A program made the translations under genes and the position numbers. The notes under the pieces were generated by a model, which saw only the letters and a list, made by a program, of their open reading frames with translations, was not told where the DNA came from and made no database searches. Shown here piece after piece: positions 1-7,197 of a stretch of 9,665 nucleotides of DNA. Location of the stretch: contig DIKJ01000188.1 in assembly GCA_002424525.1 (NCBI GenBank), forward strand, positions 15,118 to 24,782, given 5' to 3'. Positions within the stretch are counted from its first letter, which is position 1; each line of letters begins with the position of its first letter. This DNA is from Bacteroidales bacterium UBA5621 (GTDB lineage Bacteria; Bacteroidota; Bacteroidia; Bacteroidales; VadinHA17).

Positions 1-53
1 CCGTCAGTGCTGATAATTAATTCTTTAGATGTCCCTGTAAGTGTCGTTTTCAT
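1..53 (-). CDS. Partial CDS, N-terminus of probable pterin-dependent corrinoid methyltransferase
   Basis: Reading the minus strand from an ATG at 53-51 gives 17 complete codons (MKTTLTGTSKELIISTD) before the window ends. The ATG lies directly after the TAG stop (56-54) of the corrinoid protein gene, with no spacer, so the two are almost certainly co-transcribed and translationally coupled. The short pattern 'KELIIStD' resembles the N-terminal lead of MetH-like or dihydropteroate-synthase-fold methyltransferases that use methyltetrahydrofolate and a corrinoid protein, where it is normally followed by an 'IIGERINPTG'-type strand. That diagnostic motif lies outside the window, so the family is inferred from a short string plus context. 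A uroporphyrinogen-decarboxylase-type methyltransferase (MtaA/MtbA-like) is the main alternative. Confidence 0.5.
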   Translation of the reverse strand, partial: MKTTLTGTSKELIISTD

Positions 54-722
54 CTAAGTTGCAAGCTGTTTCAGATAGTTAACAGCTCCCTGGGGATCGG
101 GAGAATAGAAATCGGCGCCTATCTTATTGCAGTATTCCATCGTCACCGGCGCTCCCCCGACCAGTACTTTTGCATCAGGGTACCTTTCCCTGATGGCAGT
201 CACAGTCGTTCGCATGTTTTCCATGGTTGTTGTAAGAAGAGCTGACAGACCAACCACGGCGCCCGGGTTCTCTTCTATGGTCCTGAGAAATTTATCGGAT
301 CCCACGTCAACTCCAAGGTCTATCACCTCCCATCCCCCGCCTTCTATCATCATGGATACCAGATTTTTGCCTATATCATGAAGATCTCCGGCAACTGTCC
401 CGATAATGAATTTCCCTTTCCTTTTCGCCTCCCCCGACTGAAAGTAAGGCTTAAGGTGTTTCATGGCGCTGTTCATGGCTTTTGCCGCCATAAGCATCTG
501 CGGAACATAGATCTGCTTTCTGCTGAATTTGTCACCTACGATCTCCATGGCAGGGATCAGTGACTTTTCAAGTATTTCATCAGGCCTTATGCCCTCTTCA
601 AGCGCTTTTTTTGCCAGCTCGTCTGCACCATCCTGCCCCTTCATGTCGGGCGGATAGGGAGATAGTAAATCAGTTTTGCCCAACTCAACACAGCGTGATA
701 GTTTTTCAAGAAGTTCATTCAT
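54..722 (-). CDS. Corrinoid (cobalamin-binding) methyl-carrier protein
   Basis: This 222-residue cytoplasmic protein has the two-domain build of stand-alone corrinoid proteins (MtaC/MtbC/MtmC-like and MetH B12 module). Residues about 1-95 form the helical cap (B12-binding_2), and about 104-222 the Rossmann-like cobalamin domain. The cobalt-ligating signature DxHxxG is intact at D113-L-H115-D-I-G118, with H115 the expected lower axial ligand. The downstream GLSALLT (S160, L162) and VGGAPV (G189-G190) segments bind the nucleotide tail. In the family it shuttles a methyl group between a substrate-specific methyltransferase and a second one acting on tetrahydrofolate or a thiol. The length is normal for the family. 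The stop abuts the next gene, probably the pterin-dependent partner. The methyl donor cannot be told from this protein alone, so no gene symbol is given. A Bacteroidota -7 box lies about 40 nt upstream of its ATG. Confidence 0.92.
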   Translation of the reverse strand: MNELLEKLSRCVELGKTDLLSPYPPDMKGQDGADELAKKALEEGIRPDEILEKSLIPAMEIVGDKFSRKQIYVPQMLMAAKAMNSAMKHLKPYFQSGEAKRKGKFIIGTVAGDLHDIGKNLVSMMIEGGGWEVIDLGVDVGSDKFLRTIEENPGAVVGLSALLTTTMENMRTTVTAIRERYPDAKVLVGGAPVTMEYCNKIGADFYSPDPQGAVNYLKQLAT

Positions 723-759
723 ATTTTAACAGATTATTATAGACGTTTGTACCGAATAT

Positions 760-793
760 CAAATATAGGTTTTTGATCCAAACACGATTCAAA
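760..793 (-). promoter_or_regulatory. Bacteroidota-type promoter for the corrinoid protein gene
   Basis: On the minus strand, positions 767-760 read TATATTTG, a perfect match to the Bacteroidota -7 consensus TAnnTTTG. A TTTG at 793-790 serves as the -33 box. The spacer is 22 nt, slightly longer than the usual 19-21. Transcription would begin near 753, leaving an AT-rich leader of about 30 nt before the ATG at 722. The assignment rests on consensus match and position only. Confidence 0.55.
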
Positions 794-803
794 ATTAGAA
801 AAT

Positions 804-828
804 TAATTTTGCACTGCAACCGATTGCA
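804..828 (+). promoter_or_regulatory. Candidate -7 box with adjoining LacI-type palindromic operator
   Basis: TAATTTTG at 804-811 matches the Bacteroidota -7 consensus TAnnTTTG on the plus strand, but no TTTG sits at the expected -33 distance. It is followed at 815-828 by TGCAACCGATTGCA, an inverted repeat with 5-bp arms (TGCAA/TTGCA) around a central CG. That is the architecture of LacI/GalR-family operators. The palindrome would overlap the transcription start, a classical repressor position. If used, it gives a leader of about 135 nt to the gene at 954. No LacI-family regulator is encoded in the window, so the link is inference. Confidence 0.35.
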
Positions 829-953
829 TAAATTTTTTCTGAAGTGCTGATCACCATCTTTGCTGCCAGACCTGCTGAATTACCCTGATTGCAGGCTGCT
901 AATTACAGGCGACTTAAATTATTTAATTAACTTTATGAAAAAATTACACGCCG

Positions 954-2492
954 ATGAAGTATACAATAATTATCCTTGGCTGCCTCATTATTAGCACTGC
1001 TGCTGCTCAGAACACGGGCAATGGCATTTTTAATTTCAGCCGGGATATTGGCAATCCCGCCATTGCGGGATCCTCTGCTTATGACAGTGAGTCTCAGTCT
1101 TATTCCATGAAAGGTTCAGGCTATAATATCTGGTTTGAGAGAGACGAATTTCATTATCAGTATAATAAGATGTCAGGTGATTTCATGATCACCGCCAATT
1201 TCAGTTTCGTGGGTAAGGGCACCGACCCGCACCGGAAAACAGGCATAATGCTGAGAGCTTCAGCCGATGATGATTCTCCCCATATCTCTGCCGTACTTCA
1301 CGGAGACGGACTGACTCTGATGCAGTGGCGCAATTTCAAAGGGGCTTCCATGAGAGATCCTGAAGATCAGATGTTTGCTAAAGGAACCGGATATGAGGTC
1401 CTTCAGATTGAACGGTCCGGAAGGATAATCTTCATAAGGGCGGCCCGCGCAGGTGAGCCATTGGAAACAATAGGATCGTATGAGATGATCAATATGACTG
1501 ATGAGGTCCTGGCCGGCATCTTTGTCTGTTCCCATAATCCCGAAATTATTGAGGAAGCAATCGTATGGAACGTGCGGATCGACCGGCCGGTCGGCGATAA
1601 CTACAATCCCGGCAGGGAGGGATATTTAGGCTGCAGGCTTGAGACAATGAATGTTTTTGACGGTAAGCGAAAGGTGATTTACGAAAAGGCCGGAAGATTT
1701 GAAGCTCCCAACTGGATGCCTGACGGGAAAAAGCTCCTGTTCAACATGGACGGATTACTATGGAAAATCCCCGTTACAGGAGGAGAAATTGAGATGCTTA
1801 ATACCGGTTCTGTGAAAAGGAATAATAATGATCATGGCATTTCCTTCAATGGCAAATTACTGGCTATCAGCAGCACACCGGAAGGAGAAAGAAGTTCTGC
1901 GGTTTATGTGGTCCCCCTGAAAGGAGGAGAGCCAAAAAGGATCACGGAACATACTCCTTCATACTGGCACGGATGGGCTCCGAATAATAAGGAAGTATTA
2001 TATGTTGGCCAGCGTGATGGGAAGAATGTATATAATATTTACAGGAATTCAATAAAGGGAGGAAGAGAGGTTGCCCTTACTGACATTCCGGCAGGCGAAC
2101 ATGTTGACGGTTGTGAATATTCGCCCGACGGAAAGTATATCTATTATAACGGCAGTCATACCGGGACGATGCAGTTGTGGCGGATGAAACCCGACGGAAC
2201 AGCAAGGGAACAGCTCACTTTCGATGAATATAACGACTGGTTCCCTCATATCTCTCCCGACGGAAAATGGATCGCATTTATTTCATTCCCGCCTGATATT
2301 GAGAAGAACAGTCACCCGTCATATAAAAGAGTAATGCTCAGATTAATGCCTGTTTCAGGTGGAGCTCCGAGGGTTATAGCATATCTGTACGGGGGCCAGG
2401 GAACCATCAATGTACCGTCATGGTCGCCCGACAGCAAACAGATTGCATTTGTCAGCAATTCGGGGAAAAACATACTGAAGCCTTCTGAATGA
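954..2492 (+). CDS. Secreted concanavalin-like domain plus TolB/PD40 beta-propeller protein
   Basis: The 512-residue product starts with a Sec signal peptide (MKYTIIILGCLIISTAAAQ, probable cleavage after A18), so it acts in the periplasm or outside the cell. Residues about 25-210 are beta-rich and look like a DUF1349/concanavalin-type jelly roll (GIMLRAS, a pattern seen in that fold). Residues about 220-505 form a TolB-like propeller with repeated PD40-type strands: WMPDGKKLLF (~254), ISFNGKLLAI (~296), WAPNNKEVLY (~341), YSPDGKYIYY (~389), ISPDGKWIAF (~433) and WSPDSKQIAF (~489). That is six recognisable blades. TolB-like propellers usually mediate protein or glycan contacts, and no catalytic motif is seen. 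It is not classical TolB, since no tol-pal genes are adjacent. The gene overlaps plsC by 4 nt (ATGA). Substrate and role are unknown. Confidence 0.85.
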   Translation: MKYTIIILGCLIISTAAAQNTGNGIFNFSRDIGNPAIAGSSAYDSESQSYSMKGSGYNIWFERDEFHYQYNKMSGDFMITANFSFVGKGTDPHRKTGIMLRASADDDSPHISAVLHGDGLTLMQWRNFKGASMRDPEDQMFAKGTGYEVLQIERSGRIIFIRAARAGEPLETIGSYEMINMTDEVLAGIFVCSHNPEIIEEAIVWNVRIDRPVGDNYNPGREGYLGCRLETMNVFDGKRKVIYEKAGRFEAPNWMPDGKKLLFNMDGLLWKIPVTGGEIEMLNTGSVKRNNNDHGISFNGKLLAISSTPEGERSSAVYVVPLKGGEPKRITEHTPSYWHGWAPNNKEVLYVGQRDGKNVYNIYRNSIKGGREVALTDIPAGEHVDGCEYSPDGKYIYYNGSHTGTMQLWRMKPDGTAREQLTFDEYNDWFPHISPDGKWIAFISFPPDIEKNSHPSYKRVMLRLMPVSGGAPRVIAYLYGGQGTINVPSWSPDSKQIAFVSNSGKNILKPSE

Positions 2493-3229
2493 CTTCCGGC
2501 CTCTATACAATTCTTTCCGTCCTGGTATTCGGAATGCTTTATATTTTTACCGCTCTTGGTATTTTTACGGTAATATTCCTCTCGTGGTTCAGGGCAAAAA
2601 GGCTTATAAGGTTCCTCACAATGATCTGGGCAAGGTCTGTCTTCCTCCTCCTTGGCAAGAGACTGCAAATAACCGGAAAGGATAACATCATAAGGGATGA
2701 GAAGTATATCCTTACTGCGAACCATTCCAGTCTGTTTGACATTGTAGCAATAATGTCGTTTTATCCCGGGGTCTCCTGGTTCGGGCATGAACGCCTTTTA
2801 AGGGTCCCGCTTCTCAGGTACTTCCTTAAACTGACCGATTACGTTCCCTTTAAAGAGCCGACAGTAACGAACACCCGGCATATGCTTGATCAGCTTTATA
2901 ACAAAGCGGAAAAACAATCTGTTGCACTGTTCCCTGAAGGTACGAGAACACTCAACGGGAGAATTAATCCTTTCTACAGAGGCTTTATCTATTTGCTCAG
3001 GACAAGGGATATAGATATCCTGCCCATCACCCTTAACGGCTTCTATGACCTTAAGCCAAAAAACCGGTTCCGGATCAATTTCAGGTCAAAGCTCAGTGTT
3101 GTTATTCATAAACCTGTTCCGCGCGGGGATTTAATAACCAGAAGCGACAGGGAAATTGTCGAAGCGATTAAATCAATAATAGAATCGGCCCACCAGGTTT
3201 CGGAAACAAAGTTACGGCCGGGGCCATAA
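2489..3229 (+). CDS. plsC: 1-acyl-sn-glycerol-3-phosphate acyltransferase (PlsC family)
   Basis: This 246-residue inner-membrane enzyme of the PlsC/LPLAT family transfers a fatty acyl group to lysophosphatidate, giving phosphatidate for phospholipid synthesis. One long or two short N-terminal hydrophobic segments (about residues 5-33 and 40-56) anchor it. The catalytic HX4D motif is intact as N78-H79-SSLF-D84. The glycerol-phosphate-binding FPEGTR motif is at 148-153, and the intermediate block around GHERLLRVPLLRYF (~110) fits motif II. Length is typical for the family. Its ATG overlaps the TGA of the upstream secreted propeller gene (ATGA, 2489-2492), which implies translational coupling. 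Bacteroidota carry several PlsC paralogs, some acylating amino-acid or other lipids, so exact acceptor specificity is not certain. Confidence 0.9.
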   Translation: MTSGLYTILSVLVFGMLYIFTALGIFTVIFLSWFRAKRLIRFLTMIWARSVFLLLGKRLQITGKDNIIRDEKYILTANHSSLFDIVAIMSFYPGVSWFGHERLLRVPLLRYFLKLTDYVPFKEPTVTNTRHMLDQLYNKAEKQSVALFPEGTRTLNGRINPFYRGFIYLLRTRDIDILPITLNGFYDLKPKNRFRINFRSKLSVVIHKPVPRGDLITRSDREIVEAIKSIIESAHQVSETKLRPGP

Positions 3230-3242
3230 TTTATCAGAAACT

Positions 3243-3347
3243 ACCCGGCAACTTTTACCCGCCGACTTCGTCCCGATATATCGGGACTATGTCGGCCGAA
3301 GTCCGAAGCCTCGGCGAAGGCGGGAAGGTAACAGCACCTGGCAACTT
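3243..3347. repeat. Nested palindromic intergenic repeat flanked by an 11/12 direct repeat
   Basis: The 138-nt gap between plsC and the lipid kinase gene is mostly a structured, locally GC-rich block. Its core is a perfect 18-nt palindrome GTCCCGATATATCGGGAC (3270-3287). Outside it, GACTTCG (3264-3270) pairs with CGAAGTC (3297-3303), and TTACCCGCC (3255-3263) pairs with GGCGGG (3319-3324) and GGTAA (3327-3331). A small hairpin CCGA-N4-TCGG lies at 3304-3315. The block is bracketed by ACCCGGCAACTT (3243-3254) and ACCTGGCAACTT (3336-3347), direct repeats matching at 11 of 12 positions. There is no room for a gene and no U-tract, so it is not a standard terminator. It resembles dispersed REP/MITE-like intergenic elements. 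Copy number cannot be judged from one window. Confidence 0.7.
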
Positions 3348-3367
3348 GAATTAAATTAATTACTGAT

Positions 3368-4297
3368 ATGAGAAAAGACAAAGAAGAGAAATGGATTTTT
3401 ATAATCAACCCTACTGCAGGGAACGGTTTTGCCAAAACGCTGGTTCCCGGGATTGAGGAGATGATAAAAAAGTATAATATTGACGGGGAGTGTGTTCTTA
3501 CCGAAAAAAGCGGCCATGCCACTGACCTTGCCCGGCACTTTCTGGAGATTGGCTACAAATATATTATCGGAGTCGGAGGAGACGGTACTCTGAACGAGAT
3601 TGCCAGGCCACTGATTAACAGGAAGGATGTTACGATTGGCATAATCCCGGCCGGTACGGGGAACGACTTCATCCAGATACTCGGTTTTCCGGGCAGATTC
3701 ACCCCGAAGGAGTGGGATATCTTCTTCGGCAGAAACGTTTCAACCCTCGATGCCGGCACAGTTAACGACATGATCTTTCTCAATGGAATGGGGCTCGGAT
3801 TTGATGCTCAGGTTGCTTCAGAAAACTACACCGAGCCGGGAAAGGTAAAAAAAGGAGGTAAAAACAAGTACCTGTGGCATATTATCAAGACACTTCTGTT
3901 CTTCCGGGAAAAAAGAATGACCGTAACGGCCGATCACACCAGCTATAAAAGCGATTGCTTCATCAATACCATCGCCATCGGCAGAAGATTTGCAGGGGGA
4001 TTCTTTCTTACACCTGAGGCAGTTGCCAACGACGGACTCCTTGATGTTTGCATGATAAAAAGACTAAATCTTTTTCAGAGATTCCGACTATTGCTGAAAG
4101 TACCCGAAGGCAGGCACATTACAAACAACAAGGTAATCTATTATAAAACTGCCGCACTTCAACTGGAATTTGAAAAAGAGGTCCCGTTTCATGTTGACGG
4201 CGAGTTGTTCTATTCAAAGGAATTCAATGTAGGGATCATACCCGGAGCTTTAACAACCATATACAATCCTGATGGGGATCATTTCTTCAGAAAATGA
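3368..4297 (+). CDS. Diacylglycerol kinase catalytic-domain lipid kinase (YegS/DgkB-like)
   Basis: The 309-residue cytosolic or membrane-associated kinase belongs to the DAGK_cat/YegS/sphingosine-kinase superfamily, which phosphorylates a lipid hydroxyl with ATP. The N-terminal nucleotide-binding domain shows N14-PTAGNG, the signature G70-GDGTLNE77 and G96-TGNDF101. The C-terminal beta-sandwich domain ends with HVDGE at 275-279, a conserved stretch of the family. Length is usual (about 290-330). The start at 3368 follows an AT-rich leader and puts the NPTAG motif at the expected distance. Substrate may be diacylglycerol, but the same fold includes sphingosine and ceramide kinases, and many Bacteroidota make sphingolipids, so the substrate is open. 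Its 3' end overlaps the HAD phosphatase gene by 26 nt, suggesting coupled expression. Confidence 0.9.
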   Translation: MRKDKEEKWIFIINPTAGNGFAKTLVPGIEEMIKKYNIDGECVLTEKSGHATDLARHFLEIGYKYIIGVGGDGTLNEIARPLINRKDVTIGIIPAGTGNDFIQILGFPGRFTPKEWDIFFGRNVSTLDAGTVNDMIFLNGMGLGFDAQVASENYTEPGKVKKGGKNKYLWHIIKTLLFFREKRMTVTADHTSYKSDCFINTIAIGRRFAGGFFLTPEAVANDGLLDVCMIKRLNLFQRFRLLLKVPEGRHITNNKVIYYKTAALQLEFEKEVPFHVDGELFYSKEFNVGIIPGALTTIYNPDGDHFFRK

Positions 4298-4961
4298 GAA
4301 ACCCGGCCACGGTTATCTTGCGTTTTTTGATCTCGACGGCACAATAACCAGGGAGATCAGTGGCAAAGCCCTGGCGGTGACTGCTTATAAAAAAGGGCTC
4401 ATGAGTACCTCTGATATTGTCCATGCACTCTATATGTCGCTGCTCTATAAACTGAGCATTGAGGACCCTCTCAGCATAATCGGATCAATGATGAACTGGC
4501 TCAAAGGGCTTCCGGAAAAAAGCCTGGCGGATCTTTCAGCCGGGGTTTTCAGGGAAGTGCTCCTTCCGTCAGTTTACACAAATGCCAGGGATGAGATCAG
4601 GTTTCATAAAGAGAGGAACGCAAAAACGGTTATCCTGTCATCATCAATATCCTTTATATGCAGGGAAGCTGTGAACAGCCTCGGAATGGATGATGCCATT
4701 TGTACTGAACCGGAAATCATCAACGGATATTGTACGGGTAAACCATCCGGTGCTTTCTGTTTCGACGGCGAGAAGGGGGTAAGACTGGCAGAGTACTGCG
4801 CGGCACATAATTGTGACCTGGACAGGGCCTGGTTCTTTGGCGATTCCATTCACGATGTTTCCGCTCTCAGCATCGTCGGCCACCCGGTCTGTGTGAATCC
4901 CGGCAGTAAGCTCCGGAGTACGGCAATAAGGAAGGGATGGGATATTAAACAGTGGTCATAA
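4272..4961 (+). CDS. HAD-superfamily subfamily IB phosphatase (PSPase-like)
   Basis: The 229-residue protein carries all HAD motifs. Motif I is F19-D20-L-D22-GTIT (D20 nucleophile, D22 acid/base). Motif II is the serine run V120-IL-SSS. The motif III lysine is probably K168 in GEKGVRLAEY. Motif IV is G190-D191-SIH-D195. A helical C1 cap lies between motifs I and II. The C-terminal VNPGSKLRSTAIRKGWDIKQW pattern (seen as VNPxxxL ... A ... GW) is typical of the HAD-IB hydrolase subfamily, whose members are often fused to or encoded beside PlsC acyltransferases. A lipid-phosphate or phosphoserine-like substrate is thus possible but unproven. The only in-frame ATG before motif I is at 4272, so the 26-nt overlap with the kinase gene appears real. 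No signal peptide is present. Confidence 0.88.
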   Translation: MGIISSENEKPGHGYLAFFDLDGTITREISGKALAVTAYKKGLMSTSDIVHALYMSLLYKLSIEDPLSIIGSMMNWLKGLPEKSLADLSAGVFREVLLPSVYTNARDEIRFHKERNAKTVILSSSISFICREAVNSLGMDDAICTEPEIINGYCTGKPSGAFCFDGEKGVRLAEYCAAHNCDLDRAWFFGDSIHDVSALSIVGHPVCVNPGSKLRSTAIRKGWDIKQWS

Positions 4962-4982
4962 TTATCCTATGAACCATTTCAG

Positions 4983-4990
4983 TATCTTTG
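4983..4990 (+). promoter_or_regulatory. Candidate Bacteroidota -7 box for prolyl oligopeptidase gene
   Basis: TATCTTTG matches TAnnTTTG exactly and lies 52 nt upstream of the ATG at 5043, in the 81-nt gap after the phosphatase gene. No TTTG is present at the -33 position, so this half-site match may be chance. The rest of the gap is AT-rich and shows no terminator-like hairpin. Confidence 0.35.
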
Positions 4991-5042
4991 GGAATTATCT
5001 GCTAATATTTAAGATAACAGCATAAACAAATCAAGACTAAAA

Positions 5043-7154
5043 ATGAAAACACTAATGCCATTATTTGCCGCCTTTGCGATTCTTGCCTCCTGTAATGACT
5101 CCCTGAGCAGGAAGATGGAATATCCCGTTACCGTAACAGGGAACGTGGCTGACACGATCTTCGGAACCATTGTCCCGGATCCATATCGCTGGCTGGAGGA
5201 CGATCGTTCGGATGAGACTGCTGCCTGGGTGAAGGAGCAGAACAGGGTAACGTTCGGATATCTTGGTAAGATCCCATACAGGGAAGAAATAAGAAACCGG
5301 CTTACCGCGATGTGGAATTATGAAAAATATGGCATTCCATCTTCAGAAGGCGGTTACATCTATTTCTCAAGAAATGACGGACTTCAGAACCAGTATGTTG
5401 TTTACCGGCAAAAAGAAGGCGGGGAGCCAGAGCTGTTCCTTGATCCGAATACGTTCTCCGCTGACGGAACAATTTCACTGGGGGAAATCGGGTTCTCCAG
5501 AGATGGCAGCAAAGTGGCCTATTCAATTTCAGAAGGGGGCTCTGACTGGAGAAAGGTAATCGTTATGGATGCCGATACAAAAGAGATCATAGGCGATACG
5601 CTGAAAGATATCAAGTTCAGCGGGATCTCGTGGTATGGCAATGAGGGATTTTATTATTCAAGCTATGATAAGCCCGCGGGCAGTGAACTCACAGCCATGA
5701 CTGATCATCACAAACTCTATTTTCACAAACTGGGTACAAGGCAGTCGGATGATCAGGTTGTGTTCGGAGCCGACATGAAAAGGAGATACGTCAGCGGATA
5801 TGTTACGGAAGACGATCGTTACCTTGTTGTGACTGCTTCTGTTTCCACCACTGGCAATGAATTGTATATCAAAGATCTGACTAAAAAATCGCAGGATTTC
5901 AGGGTAGTGGTCGGCAATTTCGAAAAAGATCATTATGTAATTGATAACGAAGGATCAAAGCTTTTTATTTTCACCAACCTCGATGCTCCGAATTCACGTA
6001 TTGTTACCGTTGATGCAGAAAACCCGGGCATTGCAGGATGGAAGGATTTTATTCCCGAAACGGAAAATACCCTGAGCGTCTCAACCGGTTCGGGTTATTT
6101 CTTCGCAAATTATCTTGTTGATGCCATAACAAGCATAAAACAGTATGATAAAACAGGTACACTGGTTCGTGAGATTGCTTTACCCGGTATCGGGACCGCA
6201 TCGGGCTTCAGCGGGTACAAAGATGATAAAGACCTCTATTTCATGTTTACTAATTATACGACCCCCTCAACAATCTATAAATCAGATCCCCATACCGGAG
6301 AGACCAGTATCTTCAAGAAACCGGAACTGCTGTTCAGCGGCGGTGATTACGAATCCACCCAGGTATTCTACACTTCCGGGGATGGCACGAAGGTACCGAT
6401 GATCATCACATACAGGAAGGGTACACCGTTGAACGGCAAAAACCCGGCAATACTGTATGGCTATGGAGGATTCAGCATCAGTGAGACACCTTCGTTCTCG
6501 GTTGCCATGGCACAATGGCTCAGTATGGGTGGCATTTATGCCGTACCCAATATCCGTGGAGGAGGTGAATACGGAGAAGAGTGGCACCTGGCAGGTACAA
6601 AAATGAACAAACAGAATGTATTTGATGATTTCATTGCAGCAGCCGTCTATCTGACAGATAACAAATACACATCACCGCAATACCTGGCAATCAGGGGTGG
6701 CTCGAACGGAGGCCTTCTTGTCGGGGCAGTTATGACACAACGTCCTGACCTGTTAAAAGTTGCACTTCCGGCTGTAGGTGTGCTTGATATGCTCAGGTAT
6801 CACAAGTTTACTGCAGGCGCCGGCTGGGCTTACGATTATGGCACATCCGACGATAATCCCGAAATGTTTAAATATCTGCTTGGATATTCTCCGGTGCAAA
6901 ATGTGAAAGAAGGTGTTGAATATCCTTCAACACTTATTACAACAGGCGATCATGACGATCGTGTTGTTCCCGCACACTCATTTAAATTTGCCGCTCATTT
7001 ACAGGCCAAACAGGCTGGCACAAATCCTGTGTTAATAAGGATCGAGACAGATGCAGGACACGGAGCCGGAACCCCGGTGCACAAGACAATTGAGCTATAT
7101 GCTGATATCTTCAGCTTTACGCTCTGGAACATGGGAATTAAAAAACTAAAATAG
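5043..7154 (+). CDS. Prolyl oligopeptidase (S9A serine peptidase), predicted lipoprotein
   Basis: The 703-residue enzyme cleaves short peptides after proline. It opens with a lipoprotein signal (hydrophobic stretch then lipobox L14-A-S-C17), so it should be anchored in the periplasm or outer membrane instead of cytosolic. An N-terminal helical segment (about 27-90, including DPYRWLED) leads to a seven-bladed propeller (about 90-440). The alpha/beta-hydrolase domain then follows. The triad is complete: S554 in GGSNGG, D638 in DHDDRVVP, and H673 in AGHGAG. Substrate-site residues W595 (GAGWAYDYG) and R640 are also present. Ser554 and Trp595 carry the same numbers as in the porcine enzyme. Length matches the family. 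It stands alone between the lipid cluster and a convergent carbohydrate operon, so it is probably its own unit serving peptide nutrition. Confidence 0.95.
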   Translation: MKTLMPLFAAFAILASCNDSLSRKMEYPVTVTGNVADTIFGTIVPDPYRWLEDDRSDETAAWVKEQNRVTFGYLGKIPYREEIRNRLTAMWNYEKYGIPSSEGGYIYFSRNDGLQNQYVVYRQKEGGEPELFLDPNTFSADGTISLGEIGFSRDGSKVAYSISEGGSDWRKVIVMDADTKEIIGDTLKDIKFSGISWYGNEGFYYSSYDKPAGSELTAMTDHHKLYFHKLGTRQSDDQVVFGADMKRRYVSGYVTEDDRYLVVTASVSTTGNELYIKDLTKKSQDFRVVVGNFEKDHYVIDNEGSKLFIFTNLDAPNSRIVTVDAENPGIAGWKDFIPETENTLSVSTGSGYFFANYLVDAITSIKQYDKTGTLVREIALPGIGTASGFSGYKDDKDLYFMFTNYTTPSTIYKSDPHTGETSIFKKPELLFSGGDYESTQVFYTSGDGTKVPMIITYRKGTPLNGKNPAILYGYGGFSISETPSFSVAMAQWLSMGGIYAVPNIRGGGEYGEEWHLAGTKMNKQNVFDDFIAAAVYLTDNKYTSPQYLAIRGGSNGGLLVGAVMTQRPDLLKVALPAVGVLDMLRYHKFTAGAGWAYDYGTSDDNPEMFKYLLGYSPVQNVKEGVEYPSTLITTGDHDDRVVPAHSFKFAAHLQAKQAGTNPVLIRIETDAGHGAGTPVHKTIELYADIFSFTLWNMGIKKLK

Positions 7155-7161
7155 AACCTGA

Positions 7162-7189
7162 GCCGGAGCAGCGGATCTGAAGTTCCGGC
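7162..7189. terminator. Weak hairpin between convergent genes
   Basis: GCCGGA (7162-7167) and TCCGGC (7184-7189) form a 6-bp stem with one possible G-T extension and a loop of about 14-16 nt. It lies in the 43-nt gap between the convergent prolyl oligopeptidase and isomerase-like genes, where a bidirectional terminator is expected. There is no T-tract on either side and the loop is long, so function is uncertain. Confidence 0.3.
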
Positions 7190-7197
7190 ACAACGGT

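Noticed and set aside
54..722. Cobalamin riboswitch upstream of the corrinoid protein gene
   Set aside because: The predicted leader is only about 30 nt and no B12-box-like segment was recognised in the 723-953 gap.
884..895. Small hairpin CCTG-ATTG-CAGG in the divergent intergenic region
   Set aside because: The stem is only 4 bp, with no T-tract, conserved riboswitch core or second stem. It is compatible with chance.
975..983. Lipobox-like LGC at residues 8-10 of the propeller protein
   Set aside because: The hydrophobic stretch before C10 is too short and the hydrophobic run continues past it. Signal peptidase I cleavage after A18 fits better.
935..994. ATG at 935 as an alternative start for the propeller gene
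   Set aside because: It is out of frame with the gene and gives only a 19-codon product. The ATG at 954 directly begins a good signal peptide.
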